The notes beneath the pieces are model-generated. The model made no database searches and was not told the DNA's origin. It saw only the letters and a program-made list of their open reading frames with translations. Positions 46,989 to 57,400 of a stretch of 64,000 nt of DNA are shown piece by piece. The stretch covers positions 107,450,406 through 107,514,405 of the forward strand of contig NC_081415.1 in assembly GCF_030272615.1 (NCBI RefSeq), given 5' to 3'. Position 1 is the stretch's first letter, and every line of letters starts with the position of its first letter. This DNA is from Cryptomeria japonica (Eukaryota; Streptophyta; Pinopsida; Cupressales; Cupressaceae). The position numbers and the translations under genes were made by a program.

Positions 46989-48566
46989 TCATCTGGAAGT
47001 GGAAGGACCCCTTTGATCTTGTGATGGAAGTGGATTCTTGAACATCTGATGATCATTATTGGTTGTTTTTGGGTCATGTCCTTCAATTTCAATTTCTCCT
47101 CGGTCAATAAGATCCTGAATGAGATCTTTCAATCGATGACAATTACTTGTCTTATGTCCTCTTCCTTGATGGAATTCACAATGTTCAGTATCGCTCCACC
47201 ATGCTGGTTTGACTTGAGGCTCATAATTTGATAACTTAGGTAGCGTGATCAAATTCTGAGAAATGAGTTGTCGCATCACTGTTTCAATGGGTTCCCCTAA
47301 GGGAGTGTATGTGCGTTTTTGTTTTTGTGGACGAGGTCTTGGTTCATCCTGAGACGTGATGCGACCTTGATTAGGAAGGACATTTGTGTTATTTTGAGGT
47401 GGAGGATTTTGTCCTGCAAACCGAACCACAGGTTGTGCATTTTGGACAGTCCGAGCATCCACAACTCCATCGTTAACGATATTCTTATTCTTGTTCCAGA
47501 AGTTCGGTTTATCGCTATTGAAGCGCGGGCGAGGACCATCTTTGGGTTCATTAAAGATTTTGATGAGTCCTTTTTTGATGAGTGCCCTTTCACATTTTAT
47601 ACCCTTGGTGATCATATCGTTAAAAGAATCGGTATCTTTGACATCCAGGTGAAATTCCATTTCTTCGTTTAAGTTGGAAATGAAAATTTCCACTAGTTCT
47701 CGTTCAGGTAACTGAAGAGAACGTCTGCTAGACATTTGGCGCCATCGTTGCAGGAATACTGAGAATAATTCACCTGGTTTTTGTTTGGTGTTACATAGAT
47801 CAGCCATGGTGATGTCGCGTTCAATATTATAAGAGTAATGAGATAGGAACTTCTGGATGAGTTCCTCAAATGTTCTTATGCCACCTGGTAGTCGGGAAAA
47901 CCATGATGTGGTTGTTCCTCCCAAGCTTTGGGGAAAAAGGCGCATTAAGTATGTGTCCTCATAAGCTACTTCAAGACAAGCAGAATGAAATTCTCGAACA
48001 TGATCGCGGGGATCTCCCTTTCCTCTATATTTTTCGAATTTTGGTGTTTCGAACCCGCGTGGAAAGGGTGGCATATAAAGATTCCTGTCAAACGGATAGG
48101 GACAGATGTCGTTAAGTGAGAATTGATTGGTTTTAACACCACTATGAAGTTGTTGGGCGAGATTCTCAACTTGTTGCCGCAACATCTCTATTTCATTAGG
48201 AGGAGGAGGTGGTGGGTTACCTCGAGGGATGTTATATCTGATGGGATCTCTATGCCTTTCCTCCTCATGGCGACTTTGTCTTTCTGATGCTTGTCTTAAT
48301 TGGGCAAGATCAAAGTCAGAGGGGAGTTTGGCTCCTTCTTGAGCAAGTCGTAAAAAGTGAGCATCCGCATTGCTCCTTAGTATTTCATCAAATAATCTGT
48401 TAAAATGAGGGTTATGCTGAACCCTTTCGATTGTTGAAGGAGTGGGCGTACTTGGGTTTTCATCATTCCCAGTTCCTCCAAGTGCTTCTTGAAATTCATC
48501 GAGGTTGTCCTCTTCTTCCTCAATTTCCATTTCTCGTTGCCTTGATCGTGATCGGGTTTGAGCCAT
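46989..48566 (-). CDS. Gypsy gag
   Basis: An intact 525-residue gag. It begins MAQTRSRSRQREMEIEEEED, has a disordered N-terminus with a Pro run, the Retrotrans_gag fold ('PKFEKYRGKGDPRDHVREFH', 'FPQSLGGTTTSWFSRLPGGI', 'FSVFLQRWRQMSSR') and a C-terminal zinc-binding motif 'CEFHQGRGHKTSNCHRLKDL'. Gag packages element RNA in cytoplasmic particles. It ends with TGA (46,989-46,991), after which the same frame continues into protease. The stop could be a mutated CGA or a natural gag end passed by readthrough. The ATG follows a ~2.9-kb leader. Confidence 0.93.
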   Translation of the reverse strand: MAQTRSRSRQREMEIEEEEDNLDEFQEALGGTGNDENPSTPTPSTIERVQHNPHFNRLFDEILRSNADAHFLRLAQEGAKLPSDFDLAQLRQASERQSRHEEERHRDPIRYNIPRGNPPPPPPNEIEMLRQQVENLAQQLHSGVKTNQFSLNDICPYPFDRNLYMPPFPRGFETPKFEKYRGKGDPRDHVREFHSACLEVAYEDTYLMRLFPQSLGGTTTSWFSRLPGGIRTFEELIQKFLSHYSYNIERDITMADLCNTKQKPGELFSVFLQRWRQMSSRRSLQLPERELVEIFISNLNEEMEFHLDVKDTDSFNDMITKGIKCERALIKKGLIKIFNEPKDGPRPRFNSDKPNFWNKNKNIVNDGVVDARTVQNAQPVVRFAGQNPPPQNNTNVLPNQGRITSQDEPRPRPQKQKRTYTPLGEPIETVMRQLISQNLITLPKLSNYEPQVKPAWWSDTEHCEFHQGRGHKTSNCHRLKDLIQDLIDRGEIEIEGHDPKTTNNDHQMFKNPLPSQDQRGPSTSR

Positions 48567-49013
48567 TTTGTTTATAAGTTTGGTTTTGAAGTTGATTGAA
48601 AATGATGATGAGTTGGTGATGAAATGAAAAATTGATGGTCGGTGATTTGTGTTGTATGGGGATCTCTAGCACTTTTAAGGTAGATGTAACCGAAATTCCT
48701 TTCTTTGAATTGCTTGTTTGTTTGATAAGTTTGGATGTGATAAGGTGTAGAGAAATCTGAGATGTGTTACAGATTTTGACTACCTAGTAATGAGAGGATT
48801 CACTCATGAACTAGTTTTAACCTGTGTAGATGTGTCTCTTAGGATGAGCTTATCCTAGATGTAGAAACAATCTAAAAGTGATGTGATGTGTTTTGATTTC
48901 AAGCAATATCTAAAAAGGGATCTTGGGACAAGAACCTCTGAATGTTTTGAGAGTTTTGGGATAAATTGATGATGATGTATGAGTGGGATGATGGATGAAG
49001 ATGTTTTCAACTT

Positions 49014-49397
49014 TCAATAAAAACTTTGTGTCACAAATGGGACAAACTCTTCTTCTTCCCTTTCAGGGGTTGGTGGCACTTCTCGAGCTGTGTTGTAGGT
49101 GATACAGATGTTTGGGAAGAAATTGGGATTAATCTTTCCTCCTTGATTCTTGTGATAACTCAGAGCTCTATATTGCATAAAAGCTCTGCGGTTTAATGAT
49201 TCAGAATCAAATTCGTTTGTTTTACCTTGAAGGTATAGACGCATGCGATGTAGAAAGACTCTATGTGAGACAAAGATTTGTCGATTGATATAGAAGAATT
49301 TCCTCCTTTTGATTAAAGCTTTTGAGCTTAATGGTCTTCTTTTCAAGGTAATATTCTGATGACACTTCTTCTTTCGCAAGATGTGAAGAATGGTCAT
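49014..49397 (-). CDS. Small open frame upstream of gag
   Basis: A minus-strand frame in the gag leader, ATG at 49,395-49,397, about 127 residues. It contains 'RVFLHRMRLYLQGKTNEF', 'RALSYHKNQGG' and an acidic end 'EVPPTPEREEEEFVPFV'. I do not recognise the family. Some Tat-lineage relatives (Ogre) carry an extra frame before gag, so it may be that type, or a decayed leader frame. Without comparison to other copies it is only a candidate. Confidence 0.35.
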   Translation of the reverse strand: MTILHILRKKKCHQNITLKRRPLSSKALIKRRKFFYINRQIFVSHRVFLHRMRLYLQGKTNEFDSESLNRRAFMQYRALSYHKNQGGKINPNFFPNICITYNTAREVPPTPEREEEEFVPFVTQSFY

Positions 49398-51063
49398 AAA
49401 AGTGGTGACTCTGTGTTGTTTGCACTTTGTTTTTGGTATTTTTGGTTGTGTTGACAGATGTTGGATGAGTACTTTGTTTTTGAAAGTGATTTTCTGATTT
49501 TTCTTTGACAAGAAAACAAAGCAAGCACACAAACACAAAATTGTAGCCTCAAAGGCACAAATGAGTATGGGTCTAGATCAACCCAATCCTTGGACTTGTT
49601 TTTGACCCTTCCTTTTGATTTATTTTTAAGGTGTAATTCCAAAGCCTGAAGTCGGCTTAATTTGCACTAGGTCTGTAAAACGAACACACTTCAAACACTC
49701 TTTATCCCTATGGTCAAATGGCCAGTTGTGATAAATTTAGCCCACATCTTGATATTTCTTTGACTTTGGTACTACATACCTTATGAATCCCGCCGTGGCA
49801 GGTAAGGATGTGATATACTAAGTCTTGCACGAGCATAACAAATAGATGATCCCTATGATGGGGGAGTCACCACTTTTATCAAGCCACAAGTGACTTTTCA
49901 AAAAGCTATGTTTCTACTCAAGGAAATATGTATGGTGAGTATCTTGGGAGCAAAACCTTCTATGCTCTTGCACTAAATTATACCTCAAATATTCTCAATC
50001 AATAGAACAGGTGGGCTACTACTTAAAAGTGTTTAGTCATGTTCGATGGCTTTGGACATAAGTTCATTCTGCAGTGACTCACTTAAGAGCCTTGTAACTG
50101 GTGGTGGGGCCCATTTGTCCTTTCGGCCAGTTACACTGTAGGAACAGCTATACCCAAGGCTACAGCTTTCGCTCTCACCTGATTTCTATAGCGGCTCGAA
50201 GGATTTACCGCTCGAGGTCGTTCCCAAGAGTATCGATCCCTTGGCAGGCCTCTCTTAAAAAGATAAAATTTTGAGTGTTACTAACACTTTTCTCTTGCAC
50301 CTAGGACCACGAGAGCCAAGGGAGAGGATAGTGTGTGTTAGAAGTAGGACCACTCGACTGACTTTTTGTGCACAAGCGTGCCAAACACGTAATTCACTTG
50401 TTCTTTTTAATCCAGCATTTGCAAATGTGATCTAACTATTTGGAGATGTTGCTCCAACAGCCATGGTGTTCATTTTTAGCTTCAAAGCAATATGTTTTGT
50501 AATCTAGAATTGAGAAATCCTGGTCAACTTAATGAAAAACACGTTTTGCTTTGAAGGAAAATTTTTGTTTTTGCCAAAAATAAAGACAAGTGGATTGTTC
50601 TTTTTACTGCACCAAAAATTTGAAGTGTGGATTGTGATTTTTAAGTCTCAATTGATGCAAGAAAATGGAATTGTTTGGTTTTAAGCACCAAGTAAAGTGT
50701 GTTTCCTAACTTGCAAGAAAACAAATGTTTGAATTTTGTTGTTCTTTTTACCTTGCAAATAAAGAAAGATGAATTTTGTTTTAAGCACCAAAAACAAATT
50801 TGAGGTTCATTTTATGCACTCCAAAATGAGATGTGAGGTTTATTTTAACTTATGCAATAAGGGAAAAATGAATTCTTTTTAGCCAACTTTTTAAAGAAAG
50901 TAAAAAGAAAGATTTTTTTTTAGAGCATCTACTAACTCCTTTCCCTGCACACAAAAAGATTAGAACCTGCACCTGGTCAATAGTCAAAGCGTTAGTGTGG
51001 GCTTACACAAGCCTAAATGCTGATTTTGGGTTACAAAGCGAATTGGACAACACTCTGTCGCAA

Positions 51064-51318
51064 TAGCGCTATTCTGCTTTTTTTTACAAAAGCGCTAATT
51101 AATACAATAGCGCTAGTCTGCGGTCGCAGAAGCGCTATTTTACACAGTAGCGCTAAAATAATAGAAAAATCCGGAAAGTCAAAAGCGCTAAAATAGTTGC
51201 AATAGCGCTAGAACTGTGACAAAGGCGCCAGAATGGAATCAATAGCGCTAAAACTTTTTCATTAGCGCTATTATATGGACAATAGCGCTAAAAGAAAATT
51301 TTGCAATAGCGCTAGAAC
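51064..51318 (-). repeat. AGCGCT palindrome array, right (gag leader)
   Basis: I count 11 exact AGCGCT hexamers, mostly as 'caatAGCGCTaaaa' or 'aatAGCGCTag', plus degenerate AGGCGCC and AGCGCC. In gag-sense reading the context is 'ttttAGCGCTattg', matching the left array as read in PMD sense. It begins ~75 bp inside the primer-binding site. Confidence 0.92.
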
Positions 51319-51391
51319 GTGTTCAATAGCGCCGAAGCGCGACCTGTGTGGCAGTTTCAACAAGCAAAAATGTTAATTTTCAAAAACAACA

Positions 51392-51430
51392 ATCAGAAGG
51401 TTGCGTGTTCGATTCACGTCGGGTTCACCA
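51392..51430 (-). other. Primer-binding site with extended tRNA-Trp match
   Basis: The first 18 bases in minus reading are TGGTGAACCCGACGTGAA. The plus strand of the full 39 bp, ending GTCGGGTTCACCA, reads like the 3' half of plant tRNA-Trp(CCA) from the anticodon-stem side through the T arm to CCA, as I remember that tRNA. Ordinary primer sites span 12-18 nt. Two bases separate it from the LTR. Confidence 0.8.
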
Positions 51431-51432
51431 AA

Positions 51433-52866
51433 TGATGCCCTCCTAAATGGCACAAGATTAGTCCAAGATCAATCAACACAAAAACACACAAACCATTAGT
51501 GTTAGTCAATCGAAAACTAATCTAAAAAGGCATACCAAAAGAGAGACTAAAAGCATGCAAGCATATTTAACTATCAAAGCAAACATGATGAGGCATCTCC
51601 AAATACCTCCTAACATACTCCTAGCTTCTTCTCCCTTGTTCCTCTCCTCTCCAAGTTCCAAAATAGTGTAGCTCTCAGCAGCTTTTTGCACTATGGATGC
51701 TTATGGAGGATTGAGATTTATAAAATAGCTCTAAACATGAAATGAAAAGCTATTTTTATGCTAAAATGATGTATTTGAACCAAAAGAAAAGATTTAGTTA
51801 TGCTATGCTAAAATGTTCTCTAAAATGTCTATAGTCTAAATGCTTACAAGTTTTCAGGATCTGGATTATGAAGGAATGGACTCTATTTATAGGAAAAATG
51901 GAGCAATGGATGGCCAGGATTGAAAGGTTTAATCAAGGGTCAAGTTTGAAAGTTGGGAATCCATGTGCATAATTGACACCAATAAAATAGTGACAAGTGT
52001 CAACACAGGATTGGGTTGAAAGAAAGGGGTTGGAGGCATTGAATGCCTGAGAAGACTTCATGGTTATCCAAAGGCTAAGGGTCAAGCCTAAATTAGGATT
52101 ACCCACTGGATTAGAAGTTAATCCAAGGATAAATCTTTGTGCAAATGATTAAGGGATAATCATGGTCAAAGCATTAATGACCTGATGAGACCCTTGGGTT
52201 GGGTAGAGGTTGAGTCAAAACAAATGTTTTAACCATGTGGGAGGGTTGAATTAACCATTAATGGTTATTGGAGACTTTGGGGATTAAGTGGTTGAAAGTT
52301 GGAAGCCTTTAATGGTTTTCAAAGACTTTGGGGTTTTTGGTGGTTGAAGGTTGAAAACCTTCAATGGTTATCCAAGACTTTGGGCCATTTGAGAAGTGAC
52401 TCCATTTTGCTTAGGAATGTGACAATAATTAGGGGATGGATTAGGTTAATTAGGAAGAGGTTAGAAGAATCTAGAAGGGGATTAGATTTTGCAAGTGGAT
52501 TTGGTGGGTGAGGGAAAATAGGATTTTATTAAAATAAAAATTCATTTATTTCAATAATGTGTGCAAGTTGCATTTGTAGGAAAATGCAAGTGGGGGGGAT
52601 AATGATTTAAATAAATGTTTTATTTAATTTATTTAAAAGAGGAAAAGGGGGATTTAATTAAATAAATTGATTTTATTTATTTAATTGATGGGAATTTGAT
52701 TTAATGAATTAATTAAAATAAATTGAATAATTTATTTAATTAATAGAAGAATGTTTGGAGATGAATTAATTAAATATTTATTTAATTAATTGGTGGCTAG
52801 TGGATTTTTAATCAAATAAATACGAAATATTCATTTAATTAAAATGGACAGATTTGTGTGACTACA
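51433..52866 (-). repeat. 5' LTR of the gypsy element
   Basis: The LTR is 1,434 bp, nearly identical to the 3' LTR. It supplies the promoter for leftward transcription. The following ATTAT (52,867-52,871) is the target duplication. Confidence 0.96.
51883..51891 (-). promoter_or_regulatory. TATA box in 5' LTR
   Basis: TATAAATAG on the minus strand; leftward transcription is expected to start ~30 bp further left, near 51,855, giving a leader that includes the primer site and array. Confidence 0.62.
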
Positions 52867-54440
52867 ATTATTATGACCATTTTACTGCAATATTTATATT
52901 TAAATTTAGACTATATTTAAATGATAAAATACCTAGAACAATCCTTGCCAAAATTATGTGCTCCCTCTTTATTGACATCCATGGAGGAATTTTATTGTTG
53001 ATAACAAAAACAGGCCACACTGTGTAAACAGATTTCATCTCTCCAAATGGATTGACACCATTCCCTACCAATGAAAGCTCAAGATTACGAGGTTCTTCTT
53101 TAAAGTGTGGCCACTTTTCCTCTGTGTCCATAAATGTTGAACCATCCACAAGCATTCAAATAATGTCATCTCGACTTCTATTGCATGCATGGTAATCCAT
53201 AAATTGTGCCAAGCTAGTGCACTTGAATAATCGTTGCATACGTGGAATAATGGGAATATAGAGAAGAACCTTGCAAGGAACCCGTTTTGTTATTTGATCT
53301 ATTTGATATCTATTGATATAACATTCAGGTCATTTAGATCGAAATTCATGTTGTTTGTGATATATAATATGATCATTGGGACAAGCATCTATTGCTTAAT
53401 ACTCCATTCTAATATCTTTCATAAGGACAGATAATTCTCGGTATGAGTGAGGTAGAATATTTGATGATGGTAACAAAAATTCACCTATCAATCTACAACA
53501 AAAAAATATAATTTGTTAATCTAACAAATATTAATGGTACAACATGATTCATAGTTTATTATGACATATATGACATACCTTAACATACGTGACATTGTTA
53601 TTCTAGATAAACCATTCATAACCTTCAAGTTCACCAACAACAATATAGCGGAGAGAAGAGTTGTCTACAAGCCTTCGTAAAGGGCCTCAGATGCCATCTC
53701 AAGTAGAGGGACATCATGAACAACATCAGGGTCATCTTCATCATCAAGATCAGCTACGCGAGTACTAAATGTGTCATGGATCAATGTATTTGTATCATCA
53801 TCTTCAATTGTGTTTTCTGGCTCATGATCATCATCTTCCATGGGATCATTAGCTTTAGCTTCGATATTCACACCTCCATATCCGTCCACTTCAAAAACAA
53901 TATTCTCCAAGTTGTGTTGATCCATACCATGTGCTCTGGGGTGCTCGACCTATATAAAATTGATAAACATAAATAAACCATGATCATGATCTCATCATCA
54001 CATGATTTATTATGTATATAAATTGTTAAAATGATATAATGACAAACTTACCAATGGATGATAATCATGTCCACCTTCAATGTGACCATGCAACCTACAA
54101 TGTTTTTTACTTTTTTGATTAGAAGTCTTCTAGTCTTTAACCCCTTACAAATTTTTTAGGGACAAGAACATTTTCCACCACCTTTTCTTTTCAAGTTAGA
54201 CCACAATCTAGCAATGGTCTCCTTATTTTGTTGTTCGCTGATATTGTTTGACATGGTCTTTCTTCACAGGAAAGAAAATCGGGCTATAGAACTAGTTATA
54301 TAGAAGTTGAAATGTTACTTATGAAATCATGTTTCAGTATATTATACCAAATTAAATTATTTGAAAATAGAAATTATCATCATTGAACCAAAACCATTTA
54401 ACTCTTCTTTTTCATCTCAAAACATATCTAATGGCTTTGT
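52867..54440 (-). pseudogene. CACTA-B transposase, N-terminal part
   Basis: Minus-strand sequence is homologous to 18,800-20,290 of CACTA-A. It starts near 54,254 with the Transpos_assoc-like exon, continues through an acidic exon at 53,665-53,940 ('MDQHNLENIVFEVDGYGGVN', 'DPMEDDDHEPENTIEDDDTN') and reaches the core at 52,871-53,155 ('EEPRNLELSLVGNGVNPFGE', 'FVINNKIPPWMSIKREHII'). It is broken by frameshifts and interrupted at 52,867 by the gypsy element; the rest lies at 31,530-33,682. Confidence 0.87.
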
Positions 54441-57400
54441 GGTATGCAATCCTTGTATAATATATCAAGTTGACTAATGTCTAATTGGGGTAATCCATGA
54501 GTGTCTAATGTGAATTCATTAACCTAAACATTGGAGAGACCTTATCTGACTTGCCTAATAAATGTGGTTGTTCTCCTAATATGAAATACTGAGTTCTACC
54601 CTTGCCTTTGCATCAAAATTCTCACATCATGTTTCTTCAAGAAAACAAACTAATATGAATTGAGCCATCACCATGAGGATAGGGTCAAGTGTCATGGAAA
54701 CTAATCAGAATACATGAAGACAGGGCTCACACATAAGTGTTGGCTCTCAACAATGCCACACTTCCAAAATTGTCAGTCTCAAGACTTCCCCTATTGGGTG
54801 AGCACTCATTGATGGCCAAAAGGCCAAATCAATATATGTAGGCTTCTAACTCCTAACTCTAGGCTAGGAGGACCCTACACAAGGTCTATGAACACTCACT
54901 TGGTATTACAATAGAAAGAGCCTTCCTCTAGAACTTTGTTTGCAACGCACACATCAATATTGGTAAAAATTGTTATGATGGATGGTCTATTAGGATGGTA
55001 AATAAAATGCTTATTCTTTTTCCACCCTTTGAAACTACAACAAGGTATTTGACTTGGCAGGGTCACATCATTTTACCAACAAACATTAGGCAATTCAACC
55101 TTTTTCCTTTTCAATGCACTTTTATTGTCTTTCATTGGTTTTCTTAGTCCGATACATAGGGATATCACACCTTTCATGGCATCATCTCTTGCACCTTCCA
55201 ATATGTAGTCCTTTCATATTTTAGGTGCATACACACTATGTTGTTGTTAAGTATTGATCTAGTCTTAAGATATCTCATGACTCTATTACATGTCCACACT
55301 TGGGTTTACAAAAACAACTCTATCAAAACAAAAACAATACCACTAGTAAAACTATGACTGTGACAATTAATACCCTTAGGACAGGCATAGAAATTTAATC
55401 TATTTCATTTGGTTTTTATCAACAAACCCTTCTAAAGGTTGCATAGGGTCCCCTCACCTCTCTCTCTATCATCAACCACTTCAAAATACCAATCACTTGC
55501 TCTTCCCACAAAATTCTTCCCTGATATGATACATAGCATGAAAAAAGGTCTTCCCACACATTTGGGTGAATTTATATGCATGGGAGACCAAACTATACAT
55601 TATTTACTCCTCTCGGTAAACACTAGGCAGGGTTTTGACATTTTTTGAAAAAACTATGATATCTAATTTAAAACACAATGAAATTAAATGCCATAAATAG
55701 AAAAAATGAAGCTAACTCACTTCTCTACCACATCCAATTGACTTCCCATCAAATTATGATGATTTTCACAATGAAAAATGAAGAGAATCAGACCAAAATG
55801 TCAAAAAATAAACATAAAACCCCAATTTCATTAAGAAAAACTCTTGGATGGCATGCAAAAGGCCTATTTATTCCCATCCAATTGGGTTACAACCTAAAAC
55901 CACCATAAACTAACTTTCCAACTATATTTTTAAGAAGTTTCTACAAGAAATGCAAAAGTTGTCAGGGCAATATGACAACTTTTTTCCCAATGGACCTCAA
56001 ACTTTCACAATTAGGTCTCTATTTGTTGTTAGAATGCAATCTATGACTAAGTATTAGAGGATCTTACTAACTTGGGTATCATTCTTTAATGTGTCTCTGA
56101 CATGACTCCTAGTAACTATATAAGGATCTTACTAGTCCTAGATCTATGCCTTATCTTTTTGATATGGTTCCTAGTGAGAATATATGAATCTTACTAGTTG
56201 TAAATGTCATAACTTTGTGTTTTGCATGGTCCATATGTGTTACCAATTTTACTCATATTACTTACTTTATACTTCCCTTTTATCTCAATATTGTAGATTG
56301 ACAATATCATAGGTCTTGGGAGCTACCACCTTTCCAAACTTGTAGCCATCTTCTTGGTGAAAGAAAATTTGGTTTCTTCATATTTTCCCAGGAGTACATG
56401 AGCATAATTTCATACTCTTTCTAAGAGTGGGCTAAATATTGTATCATAAGTTGTATCTCTTTAAAAATATACACTAGGTTTGGACTCAATTTAAGTGGTT
56501 GTGCCTTGGTTTGACAATGTTTCCATAAATTTGGTTCATTCCCTTATTCATGATGTTCCTCATGGCTCATTTTTATAGGACTAGGGTCTTAGGAACCCTT
56601 ATTCATGGAAATTGGACTTAAAATCTGAAAGATGAATGTTGGATTTGCAAGTAGTAGGAATTTCCTCTCCAAATTTGGACTTTTGCAAAAGTTCAATTTG
56701 AAAAGGTGCAAGGACCATCCATATAAGGTCCATCTTGAAAATTAAATGATAATACCATCCATGCATATTAAATGATATAGTCAAGTAATAAAGAAGGAAA
56801 ACCATTTCTTGAAGTCGTCAAATGATTTTAAAGATCCACAATAGTCCACTAAATACAATTCACTAAAAAATAAAACAAAGTATGCTACAAGATAGTGGGT
56901 AAGATGCAAGGAATGAAGTTAAATAGACAATAAAAACCATGAAGATTACCAAGTCAAAAGGAGTAGCTATGACCTCTTAGGTGTTTTTTCACTTGCATAA
57001 ATTAGACTTCTTAAGGATAGAAACACATGTAGATAGTAGTATGAAGTCTTTTTGATGATTTTTGAAGTAGTTGAAGGAATGGCTTATTTTAGTTATATCT
57101 AACCCAAGACAATTTCAACTCAAAGTAAGGAATAAAACCATATGTCCTATAAGTTTGGGAAGCTAATTGAGTAGCTGGATAAGGTAGAGCATCACTATAG
57201 GGTAGTCTTGAGACTCTTTTAACTCAATTAGAACATGTACCAAGTATCTAGGAGCTTACGAAGCCAATTCAACTATATTTCAAGTGAAAATGCAACAAAA
57301 GGAGTAAAAGCTTTGAATACACCTCAAAAACCACTCCTAGGTGGCCAAGTAGGTGGAAATAGTCATTTACAACATTTTTTTCTTCATAGATGCAGCCCTA

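Larger units (their letters stand above)
48567..51391 (-). other. Gypsy gag leader
   Basis: About 2.8 kb lie between primer site and gag start. They hold the AGCGCT array (51,064-51,318), a GC-richer block at ~50,090-50,330 and the small frame at 49,014-49,397. In minus reading the block contains 'AAATCAG/GTGAGAG', a strong splice-donor match, so part of the leader may be an intron, as known for Ogre-type elements. Confidence 0.55.
33683..52866 (-). mobile_element. 19.2-kb Ty3/gypsy (Tat-type) retrotransposon with antisense PMD gene
   Basis: LTRs of 1,435 and 1,434 bp (TGATGCCC...GACTACA) bound the element. The target duplication ATTAT lies at 33,678-33,682 and 52,867-52,871. Removing the element restores the contiguous sequence seen in CACTA-A near 20,270-20,300. 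On the minus strand the order is tRNA-Trp primer site, palindrome array, long leader, gag, protease with G-patch, reverse transcriptase, RNase H, a second RNase H, integrase, 3' spacer, polypurine tract. A second RNase H before integrase marks the Tat lineage. A plus-strand gene occupies 35,532-38,130. The LTRs differ by only two substitutions and one G-run length, so insertion was recent, yet gag-pol has seven in-frame stops. Confidence 0.96.

Noticed and set aside
51392-51430. A partial tRNA-Trp gene
   Set aside because: Only the 3' half is present, it includes CCA (not encoded in plant nuclear tRNA genes), and it sits two bases from an LTR, so it is a primer-binding site.
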